This document shows, in pieces, positions 8,543-17,247 of a DNA stretch of 64,000 nt (positions are counted from its first letter, which is position 1; the number at the start of each line of letters is the position of its first letter). The translations under genes were made by a program, and so were the position numbers. This stretch comes from CAIVPM01 sp964477265 (GTDB lineage Bacteria > Bacteroidota > Bacteroidia > Chitinophagales > Chitinophagaceae), in assembly GCA_964477265.1 (NCBI GenBank), contig CAYZDJ010000001.1:62001-126000 (forward strand), read 5' to 3'. Under the pieces are notes generated by a model. That model had not been told where the DNA came from. It searched no databases and worked only from the letters and a program-made list of their open reading frames with translations.

Positions 8543-8814
8543 AATTACGCCTAACTCAAAAATAGGCGAAACTCATTTGCCAACAAACTTATTTTCACCC
8601 CCTTTTATTGCGTTTTCCAAACTTTATAATACTAAATTAAGCTCCTCTCATTTTAACCATTAATTTACCCTGTGTGCATTGGGCAAAGTCGGTAATTTTT
8701 GTTTCGGCGTTTGTAGTTTTAGTTTTTCTGAAAACCACATATGGTAGCTCAAAAACTAAGATTATTAATTAAACTTCACATCAACTTTTACTCCCTAACT
8801 TAAAGTCGTTCCTT
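8543..8814. other. Noncoding stretch ahead of glyA
   Basis: This AT-rich intergenic stretch holds a small inverted repeat (CGCCTAA/TAGGCG at 8548-8567) next to the start of the minus-strand gene. No convincing gene or RNA was seen in it; the glyA promoter lies at its right end. Confidence 0.4.
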
Positions 8815-8822
8815 TACTTTTG
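8815..8822 (+). promoter_or_regulatory. Promoter -7 box for glyA
   Basis: TACTTTTG matches TAnnTTTG exactly, 16 bases before the glyA ATG, implying a very short leader. No clear -33 TTG is present at the right spacing. Confidence 0.5.
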
Positions 8823-8838
8823 CCACCAAACTAATAAT

Positions 8839-10119
8839 ATGCAAAGAGACACTTTGGTTTTTGATTTAATAAACAAAGAACTTGAAAGACAAAGAAGGGG
8901 AATTGAGTTAATTGCCAGCGAAAACTTTACATCGTTGCAGGTAATGCAGGCAATGGGTGGCGTAATGACCAATAAATATGCTGAGGGCTATCCTGGCAGA
9001 AGATACTATGGTGGCTGCGAAATTGTTGACCAGACAGAACAACTTGCTATTGACAGATTAAAACAGATTTTTAATATAGAATATGCCAATGTGCAACCCC
9101 ATAGTGGTGCACAGGCAAATGCTGCATTAATGCTGGCTATACTGCAACCTGGTGATGCCATTCTTGGCTTAGACCTTAGCATGGGTGGGCATTTAACGCA
9201 TGGCAGTGCAGTAAACTTTAGTGGCAAATTGTATCAACCAAATTTTTATACTGTAAAAAAAGATACTGGCACAATTGACTATGAAGAGTTAGAAACGAAA
9301 GCAAGAAGTGTAAAACCTAAATTGATTATTTGTGGTGCAAGTGCCTATAGCAGAGATATAGATTACAAACGCATTCGTGCTGTGGCAAACGAGGTTGGTG
9401 CTTTTGTAATGGCAGATATTGCACATCCTGCTGGGCTGATTGCAAAAGGTTTGTTAAGTAGTCCTTTTGAACATTGCCATTTTGTAACTTCTACTACACA
9501 CAAAACTTTACGTGGTCCTCGTGGTGGTGTAATTATGATGGGTAAAGATTTTGAAAATCCTTTTGGTTTAAAAGATGTAAAAGGAAATATAAGAATGATG
9601 AGCAACCTTATTGATATGGCTGTTTTTCCTGGTACTCAAGGTGGTCCATTAGAACATGTAATTGCTGCTAAAGCTATAGCTTTTGGCGAAATATTAACTG
9701 ATGAATTTACTGTGTATGCCAAACAAGTAAAAGCAAATGCACAGGCTATGGCTGCTGAATTTGTGAAAAGAGATTACAATATTATTAGTGGTGGTACCGA
9801 CAATCATTTAATGTTAATTGATTTACGTAATAAAAATATTAGTGGTAAAAAAGCAGAAAATGTTTTAGGCGAAGCCGATATTACTGCCAATAAAAATATG
9901 GTGCCTTACGATGATAAAAGTGCATTTGTAACCAGTGGTATTCGTTTTGGTGTGGCTGCCATTACAACTCGTGGTATGAAAGAAAGTGACATGGCTTTTG
10001 TTGTAGATAAAATTGATGCAGCATTAATGAATGCTGATGATGCAACAAAACTTGCTTCTTTGAAAAAAGATGTAAATGATTTTATGAGTGGTTTTAATTT
10101 ATATCCTGAGTTGGGTTAA
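8839..10119 (+). CDS. glyA: Serine hydroxymethyltransferase
   Basis: A PLP enzyme that interconverts serine plus tetrahydrofolate and glycine plus 5,10-methylene-THF, the main source of one-carbon units. The 426-aa length is normal. Landmarks are ELIASENFTS near the N-terminus, YAEGYPGRRYYGG (substrate/folate region), the PLP-lysine motif TTHKTLRGPRGG with K222, and GTQGGPLEHVIAAKA. The start MQRDTLVFDLI fits family N-termini. A membrane protein gene (DUF4293) follows on the same strand after about 50 bases and before a shared terminator, so the two may form one transcript. Confidence 0.97.
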   Translation: MQRDTLVFDLINKELERQRRGIELIASENFTSLQVMQAMGGVMTNKYAEGYPGRRYYGGCEIVDQTEQLAIDRLKQIFNIEYANVQPHSGAQANAALMLAILQPGDAILGLDLSMGGHLTHGSAVNFSGKLYQPNFYTVKKDTGTIDYEELETKARSVKPKLIICGASAYSRDIDYKRIRAVANEVGAFVMADIAHPAGLIAKGLLSSPFEHCHFVTSTTHKTLRGPRGGVIMMGKDFENPFGLKDVKGNIRMMSNLIDMAVFPGTQGGPLEHVIAAKAIAFGEILTDEFTVYAKQVKANAQAMAAEFVKRDYNIISGGTDNHLMLIDLRNKNISGKKAENVLGEADITANKNMVPYDDKSAFVTSGIRFGVAAITTRGMKESDMAFVVDKIDAALMNADDATKLASLKKDVNDFMSGFNLYPELG

Positions 10120-10171
10120 TGACGAGTATAAAATAGTTATAAGCTTTACTAACCTTAAACATTAAACTTAT

Positions 10172-10597
10172 ATGATTCAACGAAAACAAACATTGTGGCT
10201 TTTACTGGCAGCTATTGCAGCCTTCTTAACAATTAAGTTTCCTTTTTATACTGGGAATATTATTAAAGATGTTACAACCAATGTTAAGACATTTGAGTTG
10301 CTTAATGCTAGATTCAATATTTTAATTACCATCCTGTCTGTTGCTATTGGCGTTATTGCTTTAGCTGCAATATTTCTTTATAGTGATAGAAAAAAGCAAA
10401 TGCTATTTACCGCTATTAATTGTATTCTTTCGGTTGTAGTTATTGTTATTTATTATCTGCAAACAAAGAAATTTGTTGATGGGGCATATAGTATTACATC
10501 ATTATTGGTTATTGTAATACCAGTATTGTTAGTAATGGCACTTATTGGCATTTATAAAGATGAAAAACTTATTAAAAGTGTAGATAGATTGCGATAA
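10172..10597 (+). CDS. DUF4293 family membrane protein
   Basis: A 141-aa integral membrane protein with four hydrophobic segments (about 7-24, 45-68, 78-97 and 108-127) and little outside the membrane. The N-terminus MIQRKQTLWLLLAAIAA is characteristic of the DUF4293 family found in Bacteroidota. No function is known for the family. It lies between glyA and a strong hairpin terminator. Confidence 0.75.
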   Translation: MIQRKQTLWLLLAAIAAFLTIKFPFYTGNIIKDVTTNVKTFELLNARFNILITILSVAIGVIALAAIFLYSDRKKQMLFTAINCILSVVVIVIYYLQTKKFVDGAYSITSLLVIVIPVLLVMALIGIYKDEKLIKSVDRLR

Positions 10598-10619
10598 AAC
10601 TTATTGTTAAACTATAACT

Positions 10620-10652
10620 AAAAGGGCTTGTTGAATTTCAACAAGCCCTTTT
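10620..10652. terminator. Bidirectional terminator between DUF4293 gene and AMP nucleosidase
   Basis: A perfect 14-bp stem (AAAAGGGCTTGTTG / CAACAAGCCCTTTT) with a 5-base loop lies between the ends of two convergent genes. Confidence 0.85.
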
Positions 10653-10675
10653 AGTAAATTGCTTTTTGTATCAAA

Positions 10676-11446
10676 TTAAAACTTAAGATGCCTTACTGTT
10701 AGTCCTTTGTTTATTAATTGTTTCAAAGAATCTATTCCCACTTTAATATGTCTTTCTACAAATTCTGATGTAATTTTCTTATCACTTGCTTCAGTTTTTA
10801 CACCATCTGGCGTCATAGGGCTATCACTTACTAAAAGCAAAGCACCTGTAGGAATATGATTGTAAAAGCCAACAGTAAAAATGGTTGCAGTTTCCATATC
10901 AATTGCATAAGCTCTAACTGTTTTTAAATGTTCTTTAAAAACTTCATCGTGTTCCCAAACCCTTCTGTTTGTTGTATAAACTGTACCAGTCCAGTAATCA
11001 ATATTATAATCACGAATGGTTGTTGAAATAGCTTTTTGCAAAGCAAATGCAGGCATTGCCGGCACTTCTGGAGGAAAATAATCATTACTTGTTCCTTCGC
11101 CTCTTATTGCTGCAATTGGCAATATTAAATCGCCAAGCTGATGACGTTTTTTTAAACCGCCACATTTGCCCAAAAATAATACAGCCTTGGGTTGTATTGC
11201 ACTTAATAAATCCATTACAGTTGCTGCACCAGGGCTACCCATTCCAAAATTAATGATAGAAATACCATTGGCTGTAGCACATTGAAATGGTCTGTCCTTA
11301 CCTATAACTTTTACCTTATGCCATTTGGCAAACATATCTACGTAGTTACTAAAATTTGTAAGCAAAATATATTCACCAAAATTTTCTAATGATTCTCCTG
11401 TATAGCGAGGCAGCCAGTTATTTACAATTTCCTGTTTCGTTTTCAT
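10676..11446 (-). CDS. amn: AMP nucleosidase (short form)
   Basis: Hydrolyses AMP to adenine and ribose 5-phosphate, helping to control adenylate levels. The 256-aa protein is a phosphorylase-superfamily (PNP/UDP) domain. It shows NFGMGSPGAATVMDLL (phosphate/ribose site), FLGKCGGLKKRHQLGDLILP and the DMETATIF motif that binds the ribose. The carboxy part VSDSPMTPDGVKT carries the purine-side Asp. It lacks the extra N-terminal domain of the long Gram-negative enzyme, as is usual for Bacteroidota. Closely related nucleosidases share the fold, so the exact substrate rests on overall similarity. Confidence 0.85.
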   Translation of the reverse strand: MKTKQEIVNNWLPRYTGESLENFGEYILLTNFSNYVDMFAKWHKVKVIGKDRPFQCATANGISIINFGMGSPGAATVMDLLSAIQPKAVLFLGKCGGLKKRHQLGDLILPIAAIRGEGTSNDYFPPEVPAMPAFALQKAISTTIRDYNIDYWTGTVYTTNRRVWEHDEVFKEHLKTVRAYAIDMETATIFTVGFYNHIPTGALLLVSDSPMTPDGVKTEASDKKITSEFVERHIKVGIDSLKQLINKGLTVRHLKF

Positions 11447-11495
11447 ATGTTCTTTTTTATAATATTGTAAAAATATACAAATAAACTTTTTAGGC

Positions 11496-11930
11496 GTGAT
11501 AAATATTGACTACTCATCTTTTCAATTTAAAATAAAACAAGAAAATAATATTGATTTTATTTATGATGAAATACGCAAATGCTGGATTGTATTGACTCCT
11601 GAAGAATGGGTAAGGCAAAATTTTATTAAGCACCTTACAACTGTACTACAATATCCATCCTCGTTAATTGCAATAGAAAAAGAGATAAAGGTTGGTGGAC
11701 AAAAAAAACGTTATGACATTGTGATATATAAAAACACTATGCCTTGGATGATTATAGAATGCAAGCAAACTTCGATAGCTATTAATGATAAACCTTTGCA
11801 ACAAATACTATCTTATAACAGTATGGTTAAGGCAAGCTATTTTGTAATTACAAATGGAAACAAAACTTATTGCTGGAAAATAAATAACAATGAGATTGGG
11901 CTAGAAAATAATTTACCAAAATGGAATTAA
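11496..11930 (+). CDS. Small PD-(D/E)XK protein, type I restriction R-subunit N-terminal-like
   Basis: A 144-aa protein with the nuclease-fold core: a Glu-containing helix (EEWVRQNFIKHL), RYDIVIY (Asp) and MIIECK (ExK), then QILSYNSMVKASYFVITNG. This matches the HsdR N-terminal-like domain that Bacteroidota often carry as a free-standing gene. No HsdM, HsdS or helicase domain is nearby, so it is not evidence of a restriction system here. The start is GTG at 11496, giving MINIDYSSFQF, which fits the family's usual N-terminus; no in-frame ATG gives it. Function is unknown; a repair or housekeeping role is possible. Confidence 0.75.
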   Translation: MINIDYSSFQFKIKQENNIDFIYDEIRKCWIVLTPEEWVRQNFIKHLTTVLQYPSSLIAIEKEIKVGGQKKRYDIVIYKNTMPWMIIECKQTSIAINDKPLQQILSYNSMVKASYFVITNGNKTYCWKINNNEIGLENNLPKWN

Positions 11931-12240
11931 ATTTACCCTTAAGGCTGGCTTATCTTAAAAAACAAGCCAGCCTACCGTGGGTACTGTTCTTGTCGTCTTC
12001 GTTATAGGGTAACGTATTCATTCTTTAATAAGAACGATGCAATTTAAACCACTGCTAACCACTTTTTAAACATGTGAAAAAGCTATTAGTATTGTTGTGC
12101 TTATCAACAACTATTAAATTGAGTATTAGACGTTGGTTAAAATAATTTTTAATAACCTATTAATTAAAAATGTTACCTGCTTTTATTTATTTTGGCTATA
12201 ATCTAAGAAAATTCTACTTTCAGGCTTCAAAAAATTTAAT
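11931..12240. other. Intergenic stretch with a hairpin
   Basis: A 10-bp hairpin (AGGCTGGCTT at 11942-11951 with AAGCCAGCCT at 11964-11973) follows the nuclease-like gene. It lacks a T run, so it is a weak terminator at best. The remaining ~265 bases up to the next ATG show no gene, RNA or clear promoter. Confidence 0.5.
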
Positions 12241-12633
12241 ATGAAAAAAATATTATTGATTGCAACTATTGTGATTGCTGCTACTACCACAAAACTAATG
12301 GCCCAAGAAGGGAGGCAACAATTTAACCCTGAAGCTATGAAAGAGCGAAATGAAAAGATGAAGGCAAAAATGAAAGAAGACCTGAAATTGACAGATGCAC
12401 AGGCTGATAGTGTAATTGCTGTTCAAACCGAGTTTATGCCTAAAATGATGGGCTTGCGTGGTTTGAGTCAGGAAGAAAGAATGGCTAAAATAAAAGAGAT
12501 ACAGGATGACATTAAAGCAAGACTGAAAGCAGCATTAAAAGACGAAAAACTTGCTGAGAAAGTAATTGAGTATCAGGCAAGGCAAAGAAGGGAAGCAATG
12601 GAAAAAATGCGTGAAGCAAAACCTCAGGAATAA
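12241..12633 (+). CDS. Small secreted Spy/CpxP-like (LTxxQ-type) helical protein
   Basis: A 130-aa protein with a signal peptide (MKKILLIATIVIAATTTKLMAQ) followed by a charged, all-helical body rich in M, K, E and R. The segment DLKLTDAQADSVI resembles the LTxxQ motif of Spy/CpxP periplasmic chaperones. A second helix-turn unit around GLSQEERMAKIKEIQDD repeats the pattern. By analogy it may bind unfolded or outer-membrane proteins, but this is inference from weak similarity. It is monocistronic, with a hairpin terminator right after the stop. Confidence 0.7.
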   Translation: MKKILLIATIVIAATTTKLMAQEGRQQFNPEAMKERNEKMKAKMKEDLKLTDAQADSVIAVQTEFMPKMMGLRGLSQEERMAKIKEIQDDIKARLKAALKDEKLAEKVIEYQARQRREAMEKMREAKPQE

Positions 12634-12663
12634 TTGATACGATTCTTAATTCTTTAAAATAAA

Positions 12664-12691
12664 AAATGCCTCAACATTTGTTGAGGCATTT
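12664..12691. terminator. Bidirectional terminator
   Basis: A perfect 13-bp stem (AAATGCCTCAACA / TGTTGAGGCATTT) with a very short loop lies between the convergent LTxxQ-like gene and glutamate dehydrogenase. Confidence 0.85.
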
Positions 12692-12718
12692 CATTTATCA
12701 GTAGTATTGAATTTGGTA

Positions 12719-14137
12719 TTATGGGAAAATTCCTAACTCTGCATAGCTTGTAGCTACTTTGTTAATAGCATTTACATAAGCTGCAGTTCTCATGTCTGGT
12801 ATTGCATCATTTTGCTTCCACACATCCATAATTTCTCTTGTTGCCTGAATCATGCTTTCTTCTAAACCACTATGAACTAAGTCTTGTTCTTCGGCACCAT
12901 GTAAAATAAAGTTTCTTTCTTTTTCGCTTACTTTTTTACCACTCAATTCTTCAATCTGAGAAAGAATATGGCTGTTCATATTTTCTGTAAAACGCTTTTC
13001 CATTCTACCATAACGAACATGACTTAAATTTTTTAACCACTCAAAATAACTAACTGTTACACCACCTGCATTCAAATACATATCTGGTACAACAAGTATT
13101 CCTTTTTTTGCACACTCATCATCAGCTTCAGGAGTTAAAGGTCCATTAGCTGCTTCACCAATAATTTTACATTTTAAGCGTGGTGCATTTTCTCCATTAA
13201 TTACATTTTCTAATGCTGCAGGAATTAAAATATCACATTCCAATTCCAATGCATCGCTATTTTTTGCAAGGTTAGTTGCACCAGGGAAATTTAAGATAGA
13301 ACCAGTTGCTTTTCTGTGTTGAAACAATTCTTCTTCGTTAATACCATTGGCATTATATATAGCACCTTCGTACTCTGCAATAGAAATTACTTTAGCACCA
13401 CCTTCTCTAAAAAATTTGGCACTATGGTAACCTACATTACCCAAACCTTGCACTACAACTGTTTTATCTTTAATGCCCAATGATAAACCCAATTTGCTCA
13501 TAACATCTGGCATATTGCAAATCTCTCTTATACCAAAATAAACGCCCAAGCCAGTTGCTTCAGTTCTGCCACGCACACCACCTTGTGTAACAGGCTTACC
13601 AGTAACACAACCTGCAGCATCAATTTCGCCTGGTTTTAAAGAAGCATAAGTATCAACTATCCAGCTCATTTCTCTTGCACCTGTTCCATAATCTGGTGCT
13701 GGTACATCAATACCAGGACCTATAAAATTTTTCTTTACCAGTTCAGCAGTGTATCTACGAGTTATTTTTTCCAACTCATATGTGCTGTATTTTTTAGGGT
13801 TAATTTTAATACCACCTTTACCTCCACCAAAAGGCACGTTTACAATGGCACACTTATAAGTCATTAAGCTTGCAAGTGCCATTACTTCGTCCTGATTCAC
13901 CTCGTCACTAAAGCGAATACCACCTTTACAAGGGCTTTTATGTTGGCTGTGCTGCACACGATAAGCTTCAATAACTTCAATTCTACCATCATCCATTTTT
14001 ACTGGAAAACGCATACTATAAATGCTATTGCAGGCTTTAATTTGTTCAAGCAAACCTTTGTCCCATTTGGTAAATTTGGCTGCTTTGTCAAAGCTGGTTT
14101 CTACGCTTTGAAAAAAACTGTAATTTGTGTTTGACAT
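12719..14137 (-). CDS. gdhA: Glu/Leu/Phe/Val dehydrogenase, probably glutamate dehydrogenase
   Basis: Catalyses reversible oxidative deamination of glutamate to 2-oxoglutarate and ammonia. The 472-aa product has the catalytic lysine motif PFGGGKGGI in the N-terminal dimerisation domain. GIRFSDEV precedes it and the PAPDYGTGAREMSW segment follows it. The nucleotide-binding Rossmann domain begins at VVVQGLGNVGYHSA (about residue 230), and ILIPAALENVI and MYLNAGGVTVSYFEW are also conserved. Cofactor choice (NAD or NADP) cannot be read reliably. It lies 31 bases after ccmD on the same strand, so it could be read through from the ccmC promoter. Confidence 0.93.
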   Translation of the reverse strand: MSNTNYSFFQSVETSFDKAAKFTKWDKGLLEQIKACNSIYSMRFPVKMDDGRIEVIEAYRVQHSQHKSPCKGGIRFSDEVNQDEVMALASLMTYKCAIVNVPFGGGKGGIKINPKKYSTYELEKITRRYTAELVKKNFIGPGIDVPAPDYGTGAREMSWIVDTYASLKPGEIDAAGCVTGKPVTQGGVRGRTEATGLGVYFGIREICNMPDVMSKLGLSLGIKDKTVVVQGLGNVGYHSAKFFREGGAKVISIAEYEGAIYNANGINEEELFQHRKATGSILNFPGATNLAKNSDALELECDILIPAALENVINGENAPRLKCKIIGEAANGPLTPEADDECAKKGILVVPDMYLNAGGVTVSYFEWLKNLSHVRYGRMEKRFTENMNSHILSQIEELSGKKVSEKERNFILHGAEEQDLVHSGLEESMIQATREIMDVWKQNDAIPDMRTAAYVNAINKVATSYAELGIFP

Positions 14138-14168
14138 ATCAATCGTTATTAATTATGATAAATAATTT

Positions 14169-14378
14169 TTAATTTTCTTTTTCCATTTTGCTTATTTTTC
14201 TGTCTAAAGTCCACACATAAAAAAATAGGCCAACAAGTATAACAACTAGCACAGCTACGACTACATAAATTTTTCCATCTTTATACATTAATTCGTTGCT
14301 GTTATTTGCAGTAGCTACTTGTGCATTAGTAAATAAAGCAGTAAATAAAAATATAAATAAATTACTTAATTTTTTCAT
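14169..14378 (-). CDS. ccmD: CcmD-like small membrane protein
   Basis: A 69-aa protein with a signal-like N-terminus (MKKLSNLFIFLFTALFTNAQ) and one further membrane helix (~38-58) followed by a charged tail. Its size, topology and position directly after ccmC identify it as the CcmD-type partner, which in other bacteria releases holo-CcmE from CcmABC. Sequence conservation in this family is very low, so context carries most of the weight. Nineteen bases separate it from ccmC. Confidence 0.7.
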   Translation of the reverse strand: MKKLSNLFIFLFTALFTNAQVATANNSNELMYKDGKIYVVVAVLVVILVGLFFYVWTLDRKISKMEKEN

Positions 14379-14397
14379 TTTTTTCTTATTCTTCAGG

Positions 14398-15087
14398 TTA
14401 ATTTTTTCCTAATTGCAATTCTGATTTATGTTTTAAACTTGCAATCCTTATCTGCAAAGTTGTAATCCATACACCCAATAAAGTCCACCCAATAAATGCA
14501 GGAATAAAAACCATTTTCATTGATGAATTTGAATGATTAGGATTTAGTGCAGGGTTTCCTTCATTACCCATTCCTCCAGGATGCAGGCTATCTACAAGCC
14601 TTGGTAAAATAAACAATGCAGGAATCATCATTGCATAAGCAAATATGTTATAGACTGCACTTATCCTTGCTTTTTTTTCATCAACTATATTACCACGCAA
14701 TACAAAATATGCACAGTAAATTAATACTCCAATTGCAGCACCTATTTGCTTTGGGTCTCCACTTATTGGCTTGCCCCATTGATAGTTTGCCCAAATCATT
14801 CCTGTGGCATAACCAAGCAAACCCATTACTATTCCCGTTCTTGCAAATTCAAAACTATAAGTATCGTTTTTTTGTGTAGGGTTCCTTAAGTATAAAATTG
14901 CATATACAACCGAAATTGAGAACAGTGTAGTCATTGCAAACCACATTGGCACATGAAAAAATAAATTTCGAATGGTTTGTTGCAAAGGCACGCCTGGCGG
15001 TTGTGGAACTGTTATTAAAAAGCCAGCAATGCAAGTATAAACCAGCAATACAAAACTTAGAACTTTCCACCAGGGTTTACGAATCAT
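14398..15087 (-). CDS. ccmC: Cytochrome c biogenesis protein CcmC (heme handling)
   Basis: A 229-aa integral membrane protein with six hydrophobic segments. CcmC-family proteins bind heme at the periplasmic face and pass it to CcmE. The two expected His ligands are visible, H45 in FFHVPMWF and a second in VDSLHPGG. The usual tryptophan-rich WWD signature is degenerate here: the corresponding segment reads WANYQWGKPISGDPKQ. ccmD follows; ccmA, ccmB, ccmE and ccmF are not in the window. Confidence 0.85.
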   Translation of the reverse strand: MIRKPWWKVLSFVLLVYTCIAGFLITVPQPPGVPLQQTIRNLFFHVPMWFAMTTLFSISVVYAILYLRNPTQKNDTYSFEFARTGIVMGLLGYATGMIWANYQWGKPISGDPKQIGAAIGVLIYCAYFVLRGNIVDEKKARISAVYNIFAYAMMIPALFILPRLVDSLHPGGMGNEGNPALNPNHSNSSMKMVFIPAFIGWTLLGVWITTLQIRIASLKHKSELQLGKN

Positions 15088-15114
15088 ATAAAACTAACAG
15101 TTGTTTGTAGTGGG

Positions 15115-15122
15115 CAAAAGTA
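15115..15122 (-). promoter_or_regulatory. Promoter -7 box for ccmC-ccmD(-gdhA)
   Basis: TACTTTTG on the minus strand matches TAnnTTTG exactly, about 27 bases before the ccmC ATG. The -33 element is not clear. Confidence 0.5.
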
Positions 15123-15170
15123 GGGGAATGTAATATATGAAAGTGTTAAACAATCAAATCTTAGCTTAAT

Positions 15171-16550
15171 TTATAAGCTCTTCATAAATCCAACCTTTAT
15201 ACCATAGTCAACCCTGTATTCCTTAATAGGATACAAGTCATTGTAGGTAGGTAATTTTTGATAGCGAATCTGAGGGCCAATAAGCCATTTGTTTTTACCT
15301 GATTTTAGTGTAAGTAATAATTCTGTGCTTGTATTTATATTCCATTTTCTAAAAAATGGTGTGCCATCAGTGTAGTATTTATAATCTGTAGAAACAACAT
15401 AGATGCTTTTGTTCAGGGTCATTGTAGGTTGAATTGTTGCACCTAATGCTAGGCCCCACCTTGCATCATCAATAAAATTCCATTGTAAGCCTATTGGTAT
15501 AGATAATTGATAGATTTTATTATCAAGCTTTACATTGTTAAAACTTGGAGTAGTGCTATAATTTGCTTTATAAGACACTGTATTAAGCTTGCTGTTTTCT
15601 ACATAAGAAATATTAGCTTGTCCACTTTGCACACTTGCGTCAACAATATATTGGCGTGTATTAAACTGTAAGCCTGTTGTAACAAATAAATTTTTGGTGA
15701 GTGGATACATTGCAGCTATCCCAAACTCGCTGCCAAAAGCAGCTTTGTGATGCACCACATCATTTACATTACTTTTCAATGCATCTAAATCAGTTTGGTT
15801 ACTTGTATAGCTTGCTCTTGATTTATCATCTTCCAACACCCTGTAACTTACACTTGGCGTAACATAAGCCTGCAATTGCCATTTGCTTTTTACTTTAGAT
15901 TTTAAAGCTGTTTTTTTGAACTCATTTAAGTAAGTTGTAGCATCGCTGCTTTTAGCTGCAAGAGGTGCATTGCTTTGCAAAATATTTGTTGCTGTGGTAG
16001 TTGTAGATTCAACGTCGTTAATGTTTTTTGATGATGTATTGTTATTAATTATCAATGAATTTTTATTCTCTGTAACAATATCAGCTAAAGTGCTTTTTTC
16101 ATTAATACTTGTAACATCATTTTTCTCAAATTCTTTACTGGCAGTAATTTGAACAGGTTCGTTAGAATTAACCACATTATGTACAAAACCTGAATAATTG
16201 TTGACAATTGAGGCGTTTGCAGATTTAGTATTGTTTATATTGTTTAGCTCAACATAGTTTTTGTTGTTGTCAATAGTTTGTTTAGATACAACTGCCTCTT
16301 TAGTTTTATTTGTATTTGCCTTATTGTTATCAACAAAATCTTTATGTGGAGGATAAAAAACAAGCGTAGTAATAGTAAGTGCAACAGTTATAAAAACAAA
16401 GCCAAACATTAATGCAGGCCAACGTTTTTTTTCTTGTGTTTCTTTTCTAATATTATTCCACACTTTATCGCTTGGATACATACGATACTTTTCAGCCTCA
16501 CTGGCCAAAAGCTGTTCAATATTATTGTTAGTATCGTAAAAATTACTCAT
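15171..16550 (-). CDS. Membrane-anchored protein with cytoplasmic N-terminus and barrel-like C-terminus, partner of ECF sigma factor
   Basis: A 459-aa protein beginning three bases after the sigma-factor stop, so surely co-transcribed. Residues 1-43 are polar and cytoplasmic (LLASEAEKYRMYPSDKVWNNI). One membrane helix lies at about 45-66, then a ~150-residue low-complexity N/T/S-rich linker. The last ~230 residues have alternating strands ending KVGFMKSL, like a small outer-membrane barrel. The position and N-terminal part suggest an anti-sigma role; the C-terminal part suggests an outer-membrane sensor. The fusion would span the envelope. It is not a FecR-type anti-sigma factor, and the regulatory role is inferred from context. 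Confidence 0.65.
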   Translation of the reverse strand: MSNFYDTNNNIEQLLASEAEKYRMYPSDKVWNNIRKETQEKKRWPALMFGFVFITVALTITTLVFYPPHKDFVDNNKANTNKTKEAVVSKQTIDNNKNYVELNNINNTKSANASIVNNYSGFVHNVVNSNEPVQITASKEFEKNDVTSINEKSTLADIVTENKNSLIINNNTSSKNINDVESTTTTATNILQSNAPLAAKSSDATTYLNEFKKTALKSKVKSKWQLQAYVTPSVSYRVLEDDKSRASYTSNQTDLDALKSNVNDVVHHKAAFGSEFGIAAMYPLTKNLFVTTGLQFNTRQYIVDASVQSGQANISYVENSKLNTVSYKANYSTTPSFNNVKLDNKIYQLSIPIGLQWNFIDDARWGLALGATIQPTMTLNKSIYVVSTDYKYYTDGTPFFRKWNINTSTELLLTLKSGKNKWLIGPQIRYQKLPTYNDLYPIKEYRVDYGIKVGFMKSL

Positions 16551-16553
16551 TGC

Positions 16554-17132
16554 TTATCTGCTTAGTAATGCTAACCATTCCATCCTTTCTGTTGACGATG
16601 GTATTAATTTTTTCTTCATTAAAATTTGCTCCAAAATATTCTTGCCTCTTATATACTGTGTTCTGCAAGTGCTTTCTTCTATCTCAAGCATCTGCGAAAT
16701 TTCTCTATGTGTGTAGCCTTCTATGGCATATAAATTTATAACTGTTCTAAAGCCAATTGGCATCATCAATAAACATTCCATTACCTGTTTGCCAAGCAAT
16801 TTACTTGCAACGCTTTCTTCTTTATATTCAATTGTAGCAATGGTATCAAGATTTACATGGTCGGTAAACTTTTTATTTTTCTTTAAATGGTTAATGCATG
16901 TATTTACCATTATCTTCTTTATCCAACCTTCAAAGTTTCCTTTATTTTCAAAACTGTCAATAGCATTAAATATTCTTATAAAACCTTCCTGCAACATATC
17001 TTCTGCATCCTCTCTGCACAAGGCATATCTAAAACAAATACCAAACAACAAACCACTGTAACGATTATATAACTCTCGTTGAGCAGCAGCATTATTATTT
17101 GCACATTCTTGTATAATAGTATAATCTATCAA
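16554..17132 (-). CDS. ECF-type RNA polymerase sigma factor
   Basis: A 192-aa sigma-70 family factor. Region 2 (~25-95) contains the core-binding/-10 recognition stretch CREDAEDMLQEGFIRIFNAI and the following WIKKIMVNTCINHLKK. Region 4 (~125-180) has the helix-turn-helix YAIEGYTHREISQMLEIEESTCRTQYIRGKN. The start codon is TTG at 17132-17130, giving MIDYTIIQECANNN, the usual family N-terminus; no upstream in-frame ATG or GTG exists before a stop. It is the first gene of a two-gene unit with the membrane protein downstream. Target promoters are unknown. Confidence 0.9.
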   Translation of the reverse strand: MIDYTIIQECANNNAAAQRELYNRYSGLLFGICFRYALCREDAEDMLQEGFIRIFNAIDSFENKGNFEGWIKKIMVNTCINHLKKNKKFTDHVNLDTIATIEYKEESVASKLLGKQVMECLLMMPIGFRTVINLYAIEGYTHREISQMLEIEESTCRTQYIRGKNILEQILMKKKLIPSSTERMEWLALLSR

Positions 17133-17220
17133 ATTAGGTTTGCTTTCGGTTTTAAAAGTAGTAAACTTTTAGTAAGTCAAAAAAAATATTTACATTCTTT
17201 GTTATTAAAATATAAAAAAA

Positions 17221-17242
17221 AAGCCACTCAATTGAGTGGCTT
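17221..17242 (-). terminator. Terminator of the radical SAM gene
   Basis: A perfect palindrome AAGCCACTCA/TGAGTGGCTT with a minimal loop lies six bases beyond the stop at 17248, followed on the minus strand by a T run (A run at 17212-17220). Confidence 0.8.
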
Positions 17243-17247
17243 ATTTT

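Noticed and set aside
7335..8555. Integron cassette-like boundaries around the orphan gene (minus-strand GTTAGGC at 8555-8549, GCCCAAC at 7341-7335)
   Set aside because: The two sites have the right 7-mers and orientation for attC ends, but no matching second core site (GTTRRRY for the GCCCAAC) completes an attC within the ~200-base flank. No integrase or further cassettes are visible.
11496..11930. Remnant of a type I restriction-modification system
   Set aside because: Only the HsdR-like N-terminal domain is present, it is intact as a free-standing gene, and no HsdM/HsdS or helicase remnants flank it. Such solo genes are common in the phylum.
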